Notes: a model not told the origin generated them from the sequence alone. A stretch of 64,000 bases of DNA from Enterococcus rotai (GCF_001465345.1 NZ_CP013655.1:2399741-2463740); one strand, 5' to 3'. Shown: positions 24,695 to 34,034, counted from the first letter of the stretch. Program-made: numbers and translations.

Positions 24695-25147
24695 TTGGAG
24701 GAAATAGAAGAGTATGTAGAAAATATCGACGAAAAGTGGCAAGAGTCCTATCAAAAATTAGCTGGAATCATTGCTGAAAATATACCAGCTGGCTTTGATT
24801 TACGATTACAATATGGAATGCCGACATATGTCGTACCCTTAAGTGTGTTTCCATCAGGTTATTTAGAGCGAAAAGACGAACCATTGCCGTTTATCAGTTT
24901 AGCTGCTCAGAAAAAGCATCTATCTTTGTATCATATGGGGATCATGGGAAATAAAGAATTACTAGCTTGGTTTCAGGAAGAGTACAAAAAAGTTGTTCCA
25001 ACTAAGCTGAATATGGGAAAAAGTTGTATTCGTTTTAGTAATCCTAAAGTTATTCCTTATGAGTTGATTGGGGAATTAGTTAGTAAAATTTCGGTAGACG
25101 AGTGGGTTGCTAGCTATACTCGTTTTACGGCGAAGAATAAGAAGTAG
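24695..25147 (+). CDS. DUF1801 domain-containing protein
   Basis: A 150-residue protein beginning with TTG at 24695, behind AAAGGAGG. It carries the DUF1801 pattern LRLQYGMPTYVVPLSVFPSGYL, then PLPFISLAAQKKHLSLYHMGIM and KLNMGKSCIRFSNP. It is a second family member near 23507, but longer and on the other strand, so the two are paralogues rather than a recent duplication. It ends the small operon with the YdeI-like gene. Role unknown. Confidence 0.8.
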   Translation: MEEIEEYVENIDEKWQESYQKLAGIIAENIPAGFDLRLQYGMPTYVVPLSVFPSGYLERKDEPLPFISLAAQKKHLSLYHMGIMGNKELLAWFQEEYKKVVPTKLNMGKSCIRFSNPKVIPYELIGELVSKISVDEWVASYTRFTAKNKK

Positions 25148-25291
25148 AGCGTGTTTTTATAGAAGCAAAAAGATTGTTTTTTCTGTTTGTTTCACGTACT
25201 CTTTTTAAGAATGAAATAGTTTATGTTTATTTGTAGTTGGCGGATGTTTAAAAATACAAGGTGAAGCAAAGCGGAACGTTGTTACCATGTG

Positions 25292-26025
25292 TTATCTAGC
25301 TTCAAGAGCTAGCGTCTCGAGAAAAAGATAAAAACTGAATGAGGCAAAAAGCACCTCAGTCATTTTTTCCTATTTTCCTGTCGAAGCTGAACGAGCTCTT
25401 TCAGCTTTTATTGTTATCTAGCTACGCGGACTAGCCTTTCGGGAAAAAGATAAAAATGGAGTGAGACAAAAAAGCGTCTCAATCAATTTTTCCTATTTTT
25501 CTGTTAGAGCTGAATGAGCTCGCTACGCTTTTATTGTTATCTAGCTACACAAATCAATCCTTAGGAAAATAGATAAATTGTCAGTGAAATAAAGAGCATT
25601 TCAATGCCAATTTCCTAATTTTCTACAGGATTAAACAATTTGTTCCGCTTTTATTGTTATCTAGCTAGGCGGGCTAGCTTTTCGGAAAAAAAGATAAAAA
25701 TGGAGTGAGACAAGAAAGCGTCTCAATCAATTTTTCCTATTTTTCTGTCAGAGCTGAATGAGCTCGCTACGCTTTTATTGTTATCTAGCTACGCGGGCTA
25801 GTCTCTCGGAAAAAAGATAAATTATAAATGAGGCAAAAAGCACCTCAGTTATAATTTCCTATTTTTCAGTCGAGCCTGAACGAGCCCGCTACGCTTTTAT
25901 TGTTATCTAGCTGCGCGGGCTAGCTCTTCGGAAAAAAGATAAAAATAGAATGTGACAAAAAGCGTCACAGTCAATTTTTCCTATTTTTCTGTCAGAGCTA
26001 AACGAGCCCGCTACGCTTTTAAATT
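25292..26025 (+). repeat. Six tandem copies of a ~122-bp hairpin-forming repeat
   Basis: Units begin TTATCTAGCT at 25292, 25414, 25537, 25657, 25781 and 25903, so the period is 120-124 bp. Each unit has an outer stem (for example GCGGGCT with AGCCCGC), an inner A/T-rich stem around GGAAAAA..GATAAAAAT and ATTTTTCC, and an apical stem such as TGAGAC/GTCTCA. The apical stem changes in a compensated way between copies: TGAGG/CCTCA, TGAGAC/GTCTCA, TGAAAT/ATTTCA, TGTGAC/GTCACA. In copy 3 the outer stem is AATCC/GGATT. The array fills the space before the nfo gene, and other copies occur at 26.9-27.2 and 51.9-52.3 kb. Confidence 0.9.
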
Positions 26026-26038
26026 TAGGAGGGTTATT

Positions 26039-26932
26039 ATGTTATTAGGTTCACATGTTAGTATGAGTGGTAAAAAAATGTTATTAGGTTCAGCGGAAGA
26101 GGCTACGAGTTATGGTGCAACGACTTTTATGATCTATACGGGTGCACCGCAAAATACGCGCCGTAAGCCGATTGAAGAGATGAATATTGAAGCTGGTCAA
26201 GCATTTATGGCTGAGCATGATTTAAGTAATATTGTGGTTCATGCACCTTATATCATTAACTTAGGGAATACGATCAAATTAGAAAATTTTGGCTTTGCAA
26301 CGTCATTTTTACGTCAAGAAATCGAGCGTGCTCATGCATTAGGAGCAACACAAATCACATTGCATCCAGGTGCGCATGTGGGCGCAGGTGTGGATGCTGG
26401 CTTGAAACAAATCATCAAAGGGTTAGATGAAGTGTTGTGGAAAGAACAAGTACCGCAAATTGCCTTAGAAACAATGGCAGGTAAGGGCACTGAGCTCGGT
26501 CGAACCTTTGAAGAATTGGCAACGATCATTGAAGGGGTTAAGCTAAATGAAAAGCTATCAGTGACAATGGATACTTGTCATATTAACGATGCAGGCTATA
26601 ACGTAAAAGATGATTTTGATGGAGTGTTAGAAGAATTTGATAAAATTATTGGTTTAGATCGGTTGAAGGTAGTCCATGTCAATGATTCTAAAAATCCGAT
26701 GGGTTCACATAAGGACCGTCATGCCAATATTGGTTTTGGCACAATTGGCTTTGATGCGTTAAACAAGGTTGTTCATCATGAAAAATTAAAAGATCTACCT
26801 AAAATTTTAGAAACACCGTATGTTGGTGCCGATAAAAAAACAAGTAAAGCGCCATACGGTTACGAAATCGCAATGCTGAAATCACAAACGTTTGATCCAA
26901 ATCTATTGGAAAAAATTGAAGCCCAAAATTAA
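26039..26932 (+). CDS. nfo: Endonuclease IV (AP endonuclease)
   Basis: A 297-residue TIM-barrel zinc enzyme of base excision repair that cuts 5' to abasic sites. The protein opens [21 protein letters not shown] and carries the metal-ligand motifs [35 protein letters not shown], and [23 protein letters not shown] 26039 has TTTAGGAGGG upstream; a longer in-frame extension upstream to 25952 would translate the repeat array and is rejected. The gene is enclosed by repeats: six units upstream in plus orientation and two downstream in minus orientation. Confidence 0.95.
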   Translation: MLLGSHVSMSGKKMLLGSAEEATSYGATTFMIYTGAPQNTRRKPIEEMNIEAGQAFMAEHDLSNIVVHAPYIINLGNTIKLENFGFATSFLRQEIERAHALGATQITLHPGAHVGAGVDAGLKQIIKGLDEVLWKEQVPQIALETMAGKGTELGRTFEELATIIEGVKLNEKLSVTMDTCHINDAGYNVKDDFDGVLEEFDKIIGLDRLKVVHVNDSKNPMGSHKDRHANIGFGTIGFDALNKVVHHEKLKDLPKILETPYVGADKKTSKAPYGYEIAMLKSQTFDPNLLEKIEAQN

Positions 26933-26934
26933 AA

Positions 26935-27175
26935 GCTGAACAGGCTCGTTTAGCCCTGACTGAAAAATAGGAAAATTAGAGGGTGACGTTTTTTGTCACA
27001 ATCGGATTTTATCTTTTTTCCGAAGGGCTAGCCCGTAAAGCTGGATAAAATTAAAAGCTGAACAGGCTCGTTTAGCCCTGACTGAAAAATAGAAAAATTA
27101 GAGGGTGACGTTTTTTGTCACAAGCGGATCTTATCTTTTTTCCGAAAGGATAGCCCGTAAAGCTAGACAAAATAA
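26935..27175 (-). repeat. Two tandem copies of the ~122-bp hairpin repeat, inverted relative to the upstream array
   Basis: Two nearly identical units start with AAAAGCTGAACAGGCTCG at about 26931 and 27050. They are the reverse complement of the upstream array (ending in TTTTCCGAAGGGCTAGCCCG and GCTGGATAA). The apical stem is GTGAC/GTCAC, as in copy 6 of the upstream array. They start just behind the nfo stop codon and could serve as its transcription end. Confidence 0.88.
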
Positions 27176-27395
27176 GTAGAAATCGTCTTTCAGAAATTTC
27201 TTGTGAGGAATATGACAAAAGACCTTTTCTTTTTGGTCTGTTTCTAGTAAAATGGTTTCTTGAGAGTAATTTAATAAATTAGGGATAAATAATCCCAATA
27301 AAAATTAGAAATTGAAGTTCAATAGGAATAGTGACTGCAACTTTTATCCAGCAGAAGTTCTTATTCAACTTTTCTAGTAGAAAGGAGAGATTTAT

Positions 27396-27617
27396 ATGTC
27401 AACAGGTTTAGTAGTGTTAATCGCGATTATCGCTTTATTAGCAGGTGCAGCAGGCGGATTTTTCCTTGCGCGCAAATATATGCAAGATTATTTTAAAAAG
27501 AATCCTCCCGTTAATGAGGAAATGTTACGAATGATGATGATGTCTATGGGACAAAAACCTTCTGAGAAGAAGATACGTCAAATGATGCAGCAAATGAAGA
27601 ACCAAGGAGACAAATAG
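27396..27617 (+). CDS. YneF/UPF0154 family small membrane protein
   Basis: A 73-residue protein with one N-terminal membrane segment ([25 protein letters not shown]) followed by the family motif [36 protein letters not shown]. This is the UPF0154/YneF pattern found throughout Firmicutes. AGAAAGGAGAG precedes ATG 27396. A hairpin terminator follows. The molecular function is not established. Confidence 0.9.
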   Translation: MSTGLVVLIAIIALLAGAAGGFFLARKYMQDYFKKNPPVNEEMLRMMMMSMGQKPSEKKIRQMMQQMKNQGDK

Positions 27618-27647
27618 GTTTTTTACATTGCGATTCAGATTTCAAGA

Positions 27648-27680
27648 GCACAACGGGCTGATTTTTTCAGCTCGTTTTTT
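27648..27680 (+). terminator. Terminator after the YneF gene
   Basis: ACGGGCTGA pairs with TCAGCTCGT around a short T-loop, with one G-U pair, followed by TTTTTTTT. Confidence 0.85.
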
Positions 27681-27720
27681 TTGCACTTATTTTTTAATAA
27701 ATGAAAGGAGTTGTATTGAG

Positions 27721-27759
27721 ATGGGAAAACAACAAATGAAAGATGTGAGCGCACAGTAG
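27721..27759 (+). CDS. Possible 12-codon leader peptide before the ABC exporter operon
   Basis: ATG 27721 follows AAAGGAG at about 11 bp and reads MGKQQMKDVSAQ before TAG. It ends 25 bp before the first exporter gene. Short reading frames of this kind before drug exporters can regulate translation or attenuation; no attenuator hairpin is evident here, so this may be chance. Confidence 0.25.
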   Translation: MGKQQMKDVSAQ

Positions 27760-27784
27760 TCAATTTAGAAGAGGAGAATGATAC

Positions 27785-29536
27785 ATGTCTATATTTAAAA
27801 AATTAGGGTGGTTTTTCAAACAAGAGAAAAAAAGTTATGTTATTGGGGTCTTTTCATTAGTGATGGTTGCACTAGTGCAGTTAGTTCCGCCGAAGGTGAT
27901 CGGAATTGTTGTGGATAAAATTGCCGACAAAAATTTAACGATCAAACCAATTTTATTTTGGATTGGCATTTTATTAGCTGCGGCTGTTGCACAATATGTT
28001 TTTCGATATATTTGGCGAATTTATATTTGGGGTAGTGCAGCAAGACTGGAAAAAGATTTAAGACGGCAATTATTTCATCATTTTACAAAAATGGATAGTG
28101 TTTTTTATCAGAAATATCGAACCGGTGATTTGATGGCTCATGCAACAAATGATTTGAATGCGATTCAAAATGTTGCCGGAGCAGGGATTTTGACTTTTGC
28201 GGATTCCTTGATCACAGGTGGTGCCACGATTGTTGCCATGATTTTATTTGTAGATTGGCGTTTAACGTTGATTGCTTTGATTCCATTACCCTTATTAGCG
28301 GTAACATCAAGAGTTTTAGGGTCAAAATTGCATGATGCTTTTAGAGATTCACAAGCGGCATTTTCAACGATTAACGACAAAACCCAAGAAAGTATCACTG
28401 GGATGAAAGTTATTAAAACATTTGGACAAGAAAAAGAAGATATTCAAGATTTTACAGAGAAAATTGATGATGCCATTGTTAAAAACAAACGAGTTAACTT
28501 TTTAGATGCTTTATTTGATCCGTTTATTACGTTGATCATTGGGATTTCATATGTATTAACAATTATTATGGGTGGACGATTTATTATGGAAGGCACGATT
28601 ACGATTGGGCAGTTGATTTCTTTCATAAGTTATATAGGAATGCTCGTTTGGCCAATGTTTGCAATTGGTCGCCTGTTTAACGTGCTGGAGCGAGGAAATG
28701 CTAGCTATGATCGTGTCAATGAATTATTGCATGAAAAGACTCATATCATTGAAAAAAAAGATGCCATCCAAACACCAGCGAAAGGTCAGCTCTCAATGGA
28801 AGTTGCGCAGTTCACTTATCCTAAAGATGACCATTCAACTTTAGAACAAATTAAATTTACGGTGGGTGTTGGTGAAACATTAGGAATCGTTGGTAAAACG
28901 GGTGCCGGAAAAACAACGATTTTAAAATTGCTGATGCGTGAATATGATCATTATCAAGGGCGTGTGACATTTGGCGGTCATGATATCAAAGATTATTCAT
29001 TGGATGCTGTGATGCATTCAATTGGCTATGTTCCGCAAGATCACTTTTTATTTTCAATGACAGTCCGAGATAATATCCGTTTTGCAAATCCAGATTTTAC
29101 CGAAGCAGAAGTGGAGCAAGCCGCAGAGATGGCGTTTATCAATAACGAGATCAAAGCATTTCCTAAAGGGTACGATACCTTGGTTGGAGAACGTGGAGTT
29201 TCGTTATCTGGTGGACAAAAACAACGAATCTCGATTGCTAGAGCATTGATTGTTGATCCTGAATTATTGATTTTAGATGATGCTTTATCAGCCGTGGATG
29301 CCAAAACAGAAGAAGCCATTCTTTCTAATTTAAAAGAAGCTAGAAAAGAAAAAACAACGATTATTGCAGCTCATCGACTAAGTAGTGTGATGCATGCCAA
29401 AGAGATTATTGTTTTAGATGAAGGAAAAATTGTTGAACGTGGTACTCATCAAGAGCTATTAAGAATAGCTGGCTGGTACAAGCGGATGTGGGATAAACAA
29501 CAATTAGAAGCGAAAATTGAAGGGAGTGAAGCATAA
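27785..29536 (+). CDS. ABC exporter half-transporter with degenerate nucleotide site (LmrC/BmrC/TM287 type)
   Basis: A 583-residue protein: six membrane segments (residues about 15-300), then a nucleotide-binding domain with Walker A GKTGAGKTT (about 370), signature VSLSGGQKQR (about 473) and Walker B LLILDDALSAVD. The usual catalytic Glu after Walker B is Asp, typical of the non-catalytic half of heterodimeric exporters. Its partner follows immediately, sharing TAATG at the junction. Such pairs export hydrophobic drugs or lipids. A GAGGAG ribosome-binding site precedes ATG 27785. Confidence 0.88.
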   Translation: MSIFKKLGWFFKQEKKSYVIGVFSLVMVALVQLVPPKVIGIVVDKIADKNLTIKPILFWIGILLAAAVAQYVFRYIWRIYIWGSAARLEKDLRRQLFHHFTKMDSVFYQKYRTGDLMAHATNDLNAIQNVAGAGILTFADSLITGGATIVAMILFVDWRLTLIALIPLPLLAVTSRVLGSKLHDAFRDSQAAFSTINDKTQESITGMKVIKTFGQEKEDIQDFTEKIDDAIVKNKRVNFLDALFDPFITLIIGISYVLTIIMGGRFIMEGTITIGQLISFISYIGMLVWPMFAIGRLFNVLERGNASYDRVNELLHEKTHIIEKKDAIQTPAKGQLSMEVAQFTYPKDDHSTLEQIKFTVGVGETLGIVGKTGAGKTTILKLLMREYDHYQGRVTFGGHDIKDYSLDAVMHSIGYVPQDHFLFSMTVRDNIRFANPDFTEAEVEQAAEMAFINNEIKAFPKGYDTLVGERGVSLSGGQKQRISIARALIVDPELLILDDALSAVDAKTEEAILSNLKEARKEKTTIIAAHRLSSVMHAKEIIVLDEGKIVERGTHQELLRIAGWYKRMWDKQQLEAKIEGSEA

Positions 29537-31320
29537 TGGAAGAAAAATATGAATCAGAGTGGACAAAATCAGTTCCCATAAAAGAACAAATTTCAATTGT
29601 TAGACGGTTGCTAAAATTTGCGCGTCCATTTCGTGGTACCTTTTTAATTGCAATTTTATTTGCTTTGGTGCTTGCTGTTATTAATATTCTTTTGCCAAGG
29701 ATCATTCAATTGTTTATGGATGATTATCTAACGCCAAAAACGGCGACGAACCAAGTAATTCTCTTTTTTGCTGGTTTATATCTATTTGGTGTGATCGTTA
29801 AAAGTATTGTCTGGTTTTTCCAATGGTTTTTATATTCAACTGCTTCATTGAAAACCTATCAATATATTCGTGTGAAGTTATTTGAAAAACTACAAACTTT
29901 GGGTATGCGCTACTTTGACCAAACACCAGCAGGTTCAATCGTTTCTAGAGTTACGAATGACACAGAAACGCTATTTGAATTTTGGTATGTCTTTTTAATG
30001 GTGTTGACAGGAATCTTTGCGGTAGTTTCCTCATTTATTGCGATGTTTCAAATTAATGGGAAAATTGCGTTGTACAACTTGATTTTCTTACCTATTCTTT
30101 TGATTGTGATTTGGTACTATCAAAAATTTAGTTCTAGAATTTATCGTAGTATGCGGGAAAAATTAAGTCAGTTAAACACTAAATTAAATGAATATATTTC
30201 TGGTATGCAGATCATTCAGCAATTTAGACAAGAACGTCGTTTAGAAAGAGAATTTGAAGAAACCAATAATGATTATTTGCGTACGCGTTTTTCAATGATC
30301 AGAACGAATTCACTGCTTTTAGGGCCAATCATTAACTTTTTATATACACTGGCGATTGGTTTGACATTAACCTTATTTGGTTATGATGCGTTGCACTCTC
30401 CTGTTGAAGTTGGATTGATTTATGCGTTTGTAACGTATGTTCAAGCATTTTTTAATCCGATGACACAAATGATGGATTTCCTCAGTGTCTTTACCGATGG
30501 CATGGTTGCAGGCAGCAGGATTTTAAAAATCTTTGATAATGAAGAGTTGACGCCACAACAAAATAATGGTGCGAATGCGGAAATTATTCGTGGAAAGATC
30601 GAATTTCGTAATGTTAGTTTCTCTTATGATGGTAAAAATAAGGTGTTAAAGAATATTAGTTTTATTGCAAATCCTGGTGAGACTGTTGCGTTGATTGGTC
30701 ATACAGGAAGCGGTAAAAGCTCAATCATCAATGTTTTGATGCGTTTTTATGAGTTTTATGAGGGTGAAATTTTGATTGATGATCGTGATATTCGTGAGTA
30801 CCCATTACCAGAGTTAAGAAAAAAATTAGGGCTAGTTCTGCAGGATGCCTTTATGTTTTATGGTGATATCGCTGGGAATATTCGGATGTTGAATCCAGAA
30901 ATTACCGATGAGCAAATCAAAACAGCAGCTGAATTTGTTCAAGCGGATAAGTTTATTGAAACCCTCCCAAAAAAATATCATGCAAAAGTGATTGAAAGAG
31001 GTGCAAGTTACTCAAGTGGTCAACGTCAGCTGATTTCATTTGCTAGAACAATCGTAACGGATCCAAAAATTTTAGTATTAGATGAAGCAACAGCAAACAT
31101 TGATACTGAGACAGAAGGCTTGATTCAAGAAGGGTTAGCGAATATGCGTCAAGGCAGAACAACGATCGCCATTGCCCATCGTTTATCCACCATTCGTGAT
31201 GCTGATCTGATTTTGGTCTTAGACAAAGGACGGATTGTAGAACGTGGCAATCATGATAACTTATTAGCTCAGAATGGTTTATACGCAGATATGTATCAGT
31301 TACAAAATAGTGAAGGTTAA
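29536..31320 (+). CDS. ABC exporter half-transporter with intact catalytic site (LmrD/BmrD/TM288 type)
   Basis: A 594-residue partner of the preceding protein. Membrane domain in the first 330 residues; Walker A GHTGSGKSS (about 386), signature ASYSSGQRQL (about 493), Walker B ILVLDEATANID with the catalytic Glu present, and H-loop IAHRLST. The signature has SSGQ in place of SGGQ, the usual variant in the catalytic half of these heterodimers, since it faces the degenerate site. Its start overlaps the stop of the upstream gene, so both halves are made in equal amounts. It resembles enterococcal multidrug pairs such as the Efr systems, but I cannot name which one. Confidence 0.88.
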   Translation: MEEKYESEWTKSVPIKEQISIVRRLLKFARPFRGTFLIAILFALVLAVINILLPRIIQLFMDDYLTPKTATNQVILFFAGLYLFGVIVKSIVWFFQWFLYSTASLKTYQYIRVKLFEKLQTLGMRYFDQTPAGSIVSRVTNDTETLFEFWYVFLMVLTGIFAVVSSFIAMFQINGKIALYNLIFLPILLIVIWYYQKFSSRIYRSMREKLSQLNTKLNEYISGMQIIQQFRQERRLEREFEETNNDYLRTRFSMIRTNSLLLGPIINFLYTLAIGLTLTLFGYDALHSPVEVGLIYAFVTYVQAFFNPMTQMMDFLSVFTDGMVAGSRILKIFDNEELTPQQNNGANAEIIRGKIEFRNVSFSYDGKNKVLKNISFIANPGETVALIGHTGSGKSSIINVLMRFYEFYEGEILIDDRDIREYPLPELRKKLGLVLQDAFMFYGDIAGNIRMLNPEITDEQIKTAAEFVQADKFIETLPKKYHAKVIERGASYSSGQRQLISFARTIVTDPKILVLDEATANIDTETEGLIQEGLANMRQGRTTIAIAHRLSTIRDADLILVLDKGRIVERGNHDNLLAQNGLYADMYQLQNSEG

Positions 31321-31329
31321 AAAGAAAGA

Positions 31330-31369
31330 CTTAGAAGTAACTTGCGAGTTATTTCTAAGCCTTTTTTTC
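31330..31369 (+). terminator. Terminator after the ABC exporter operon
   Basis: CTTAGAAGTAACT (31330-31342) pairs with AGTTATTTCTAAG (31347-31359), 13 bp with one G-U pair, followed by CCTTTTTTTCTT. Confidence 0.88.
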
Positions 31370-31554
31370 TTATTAAAAGTAAGAGAAAAAGAGATGTTAT
31401 CTAGAAAAAAGCGTGCTATAATGGGAAACGAAAAGTAGCATGCTGAACATCATTTTGTTTTTAAATGAACAAGATTATTGGGCAGAAATGTAGACAAGCA
31501 ACTAGTTAAGTTGTAAAGTAAATGTACTTGAAAAATTCGGAGGGTGAAAAATTT

Positions 31555-32487
31555 ATGTATGATGTAATTATAATTGGAGCTGGACCAGCTGGTATGACTG
31601 CCGCTTTATATGCGTCTCGTTCTAATCTGTCAGTATTAATGATTGAACGTGGAGCACCAGGAGGTCAAATGAATAATACGGCTGAGGTTGAAAACTATCC
31701 AGGTTTTGACTCGATCATGGGACCTGAACTGGCTTATAAAATGTACGAAAACGTTGAAAAATTTGGTACTGAAAATGCATACGGCATTGTAATGGATATC
31801 AAAGATCAAGGTTCTTATAAAGAAGTGATTTGTGATGATAAAACCTATCAAGCTAAAACAGTGATCATTGCAACAGGTTGTGAACATCGTAAATTAGGTG
31901 TTAAAGGGGAAGAAGAATTTGCAGGTCGTGGTGTTTCTTATTGTGCGGTTTGTGATGGCGCCTTCTTCCGTAATAAAAAACTTTTAGTGATCGGCGGCGG
32001 CGACTCAGCAGTTGAAGAAGCGATTTATCTAACTCAATTTGCATCAGAAGTTGTAATCGTGCATCGTCGTGACGAATTGCGTGCACAAAAAATCATCCAA
32101 GATCGTGCGTTTGCTAATGAAAAAATTTCTTTTGAATGGAATACCGTTTTAGAAGAAATTGTTGGAAATGATATGGTTGTAACGGGTGGACAATTAAGAA
32201 ATATCTTGACAGATGAAGTGAAAGAAATCGACGCGGACGGTGTGTTTATCTACGTCGGACTTGATCCATTGACTGAACCATTCAAAAAAGCTGGATTAAC
32301 AAATGCTGAAGGCTGGATCGAAACAGATCAAGATATGAAGACAAGTATGCCAGGTGTTTTTGCCATTGGGGATGTCCGTGAAAAAACATTACGCCAAATC
32401 ACGACAGCGGTTGGCGAAGGCGGAATTGCAGGCCAACAAGTGTATAAATATATTGAAGATATGACAGAGGCGGAAGAAGTTAAATAA
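31555..32487 (+). CDS. trxB: Thioredoxin reductase
   Basis: A 310-residue NADPH- and FAD-dependent flavoenzyme that reduces thioredoxin. It has the N-terminal FAD motif IIGAGPAGMTAALYASRS, the redox-active CAVC (Cys130/Cys133) in GVSYCAVCDGAFF, the NADPH motif VIGGGDSAVEEA, and the C-terminal FAIGDVREKTLRQI. The start ATG 31555 follows CGGAGGG; the in-frame upstream extension lacks one. A terminator follows at 32530. Normal length. Confidence 0.95.
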   Translation: MYDVIIIGAGPAGMTAALYASRSNLSVLMIERGAPGGQMNNTAEVENYPGFDSIMGPELAYKMYENVEKFGTENAYGIVMDIKDQGSYKEVICDDKTYQAKTVIIATGCEHRKLGVKGEEEFAGRGVSYCAVCDGAFFRNKKLLVIGGGDSAVEEAIYLTQFASEVVIVHRRDELRAQKIIQDRAFANEKISFEWNTVLEEIVGNDMVVTGGQLRNILTDEVKEIDADGVFIYVGLDPLTEPFKKAGLTNAEGWIETDQDMKTSMPGVFAIGDVREKTLRQITTAVGEGGIAGQQVYKYIEDMTEAEEVK

Positions 32488-32529
32488 TCAATCCTTTTAT
32501 TGAAGCATGATTATTCTGTTGACTGACCA

Positions 32530-32574
32530 AGATCTAGGTCAAAGCTTGATAAGTTTTGACTTAGATCTATTTTT
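32530..32574 (+). terminator. Terminator after trxB
   Basis: AGATCTAGGTCAAA (32530-32543) pairs with TTTGACTTAGATCT (32555-32568) with one G-U pair, followed by ATTTTTA. Confidence 0.75.
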
Positions 32575-32599
32575 ATACGATTAAATAGGAGTGAATGGG

Positions 32600-32992
32600 A
32601 TGAGTCTTAATGTAAAAGCAATCGAAGAAATCGTCAATAATGAAAAAAATGCGGGCGGATTTTCCGAGTTGATTCGTGATTTTAAAAAGATCGGCGTTGA
32701 GAAATATGAGTATTTGGTAGAAGCGGGCGTCTATCGCTACTATGATGAGGCGTCATCTATTGAAATCCAACTGAATGGTAAACCTAAAACGGTTGCTGTG
32801 ACAGAGTCTTCTGCAGAAATAAAAAATGCAGTTTTAAAAGCACAAGCAGGTGACATTACCTTTGAAGAATTCACAGAGCTTGCTGGAGTTGCAGGAGTAG
32901 CTTATTGGCGGACAGATTTAGTGGCTATGCAGGTGGATTATTTTGGTCAAAGTGGCGAAATTTTGTTAAGTGAACCAATTCCAGAAGTTTAG
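32600..32992 (+). CDS. DUF1398 (YbcV-like) family protein
   Basis: A 130-residue protein of the DUF1398 family: EKNAGGFSELIRDFKKIGVEKYEYLVEAGVYRYYD and the C-terminal GVAYWRTDLVAMQVDYF. Relatives are small soluble proteins of unknown function, one of them present in an E. coli prophage remnant. ATG 32600 is preferred to GTG 32591, which overlaps the ribosome-binding site TAGGAGTG. Probably monocistronic. Confidence 0.8.
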   Translation: MSLNVKAIEEIVNNEKNAGGFSELIRDFKKIGVEKYEYLVEAGVYRYYDEASSIEIQLNGKPKTVAVTESSAEIKNAVLKAQAGDITFEEFTELAGVAGVAYWRTDLVAMQVDYFGQSGEILLSEPIPEV

Positions 32993-33027
32993 ATTGTCCC
33001 TTTCGGATTAGGAAAGCAATTATGTTA

Positions 33028-33070
33028 ATAGTGATGAGAAATGACGTCATCATTTTTTATCACTATTGTT
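33028..33070. terminator. Hairpin between convergent genes
   Basis: AATAGTGAT (33028-33036) pairs with ATCACTATT near 33060-33068, enclosing a smaller palindrome ATGACGTCAT followed by CATTTTTT. It lies between the DUF1398 gene and the convergent small gene at 33103 and can end both. Confidence 0.5.
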
Positions 33071-33102
33071 ATAGTAACTGAACAGAAGATACTGATTAGA
33101 CG

Positions 33103-33402
33103 TTACTCGTCTTTTTTATTAAAATGAGTCACTACTTTTCTTTCACGATCTAACTTTTCGATTTTTGCTTGTTCAGCTTCCATCAGACGGATAAATTCTG
33201 TAAAAAAAGCGTGGAACAAGTGACCGCTTGCGTAGTATTCTTTGATTACTTTTTTCTTGTTGATCGGGCCTGTTCGGAATTGGAAGAAATGATCTAACAC
33301 AGCAAGAGGTTCTTGCCAAGACTGTAAATGATCTAATAAATCTTGTAAATCAGTAATATCTTGATAGGGGATTGCTTTGAGGTTATGTAGCTCTTTTTTC
33401 AT
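33103..33402 (-). CDS. Small hypothetical protein
   Basis: A 99-residue soluble protein beginning KKELHNLKAIPYQDITDLQDLLDHLQ and containing FRTGPINKKKVIKEYYASGHLFHAFFTEFIRLMEAEQ. I do not recognise the family. It has a strong ribosome-binding site (AAAGGAGAG) before ATG 33402; a longer frame upstream to 33543 has none. No signal peptide or membrane segment. It looks like a real, conserved-type small gene because of the ribosome-binding site and normal codon use. Confidence 0.6.
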   Translation of the reverse strand: MKKELHNLKAIPYQDITDLQDLLDHLQSWQEPLAVLDHFFQFRTGPINKKKVIKEYYASGHLFHAFFTEFIRLMEAEQAKIEKLDRERKVVTHFNKKDE

Positions 33403-33753
33403 AATGGTTCTCTCCTTTTTTTTGAAGCGCTGAATTTCGTGCTTCAGCGCTTTTGAATGTACGCAGTGACGTAGGCAAATTTTTGAGGTAAAACAAAAAA
33501 ACGTTATTGGAGCAATCAGTGAGAAAAAGTTGCTTTGAATCACGAAGAACAGAGTGATTTGATGATGAAAAGTACAAGGACTATGAAATAGTCGTTGCTT
33601 CTTCTTTATCTAATCAAATGTTCAATGTGCGATTATCACTTTTTATCGTCCTAAAACTACCAATACCGCCATCAATTATCTAGAAAAAGTGTGCAGACTT
33701 TATAAAGTACATGATTTTAACAAAATGGACTAGAAAATTCCAGTAAAATTAGG
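33403..33753. other. Gene-free stretch ahead of the small-RNA pair
   Basis: About 350 bp without a supported gene. It contains the phrase GTTGCTTTGAATCAC followed by TGATGATGAAAAGTAC (33528-33573), which returns in similar form at about 40938-40992, ahead of mgtA. The meaning of this shared phrase is not clear; it may be a remnant of a common ancestral leader or of a recombination. Confidence 0.4.
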
Positions 33754-33870
33754 TACAATAAAGAATGCTAGGACTTTGTGCTAGCAATTGGCAACTTGTA
33801 TAGATAGATACCACTGTCTATGCAAGGCTTCATCAGTTGGTTGTCGCCAAGTGATGAAGTGCCTTTTTTT
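33754..33870 (+). ncRNA. Putative small structured RNA, copy 1 (T7SS-locus family)
   Basis: A compact unit: -10-like TACAAT (33754-33759), hairpin A GCTAG..CTAGC (33767-33785), TTGGC (33788-33792), hairpin B CTTGTATAGATAG / CTGTCTATGCAAG with loop ATACCA (33795-33826), and hairpin C closed by TTCATCA / TGATGAA with GCCAA in its loop region (33846-33850), ending in GCC and seven T. TTGGC can pair with GCCAA as a pseudoknot or alternative fold. No protein is encoded. It is repeated at 34035 and, antisense, at 38.3 and 39.6 kb. No Rfam name is assigned. Confidence 0.6.
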
Positions 33871-34034
33871 GTTTTAATTTGAAGTGAACCTCCTTTACTT
33901 GAATTTGTAGAATAGAAAAAACGATATCAGGAAATTTCCCAATATCGTCAACAATAGTCTCTAAAAATCATCTACCACTTCTACTCAAACAACCCAAAAG
34001 TTAACAAACCTATAGCAAAATAGGAAACTTTAGG

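Noticed and set aside
25292-26025. Regular repeats as a possible CRISPR array
   Set aside because: The whole ~122-bp unit is repeated without unique spacers, units are too long, and no cas genes are nearby.
25952-26038. N-terminal extension of endonuclease IV
   Set aside because: The in-frame extension translates the hairpin repeat; the real start at 26039 has a strong ribosome-binding site and the conserved LLGSHVS start.
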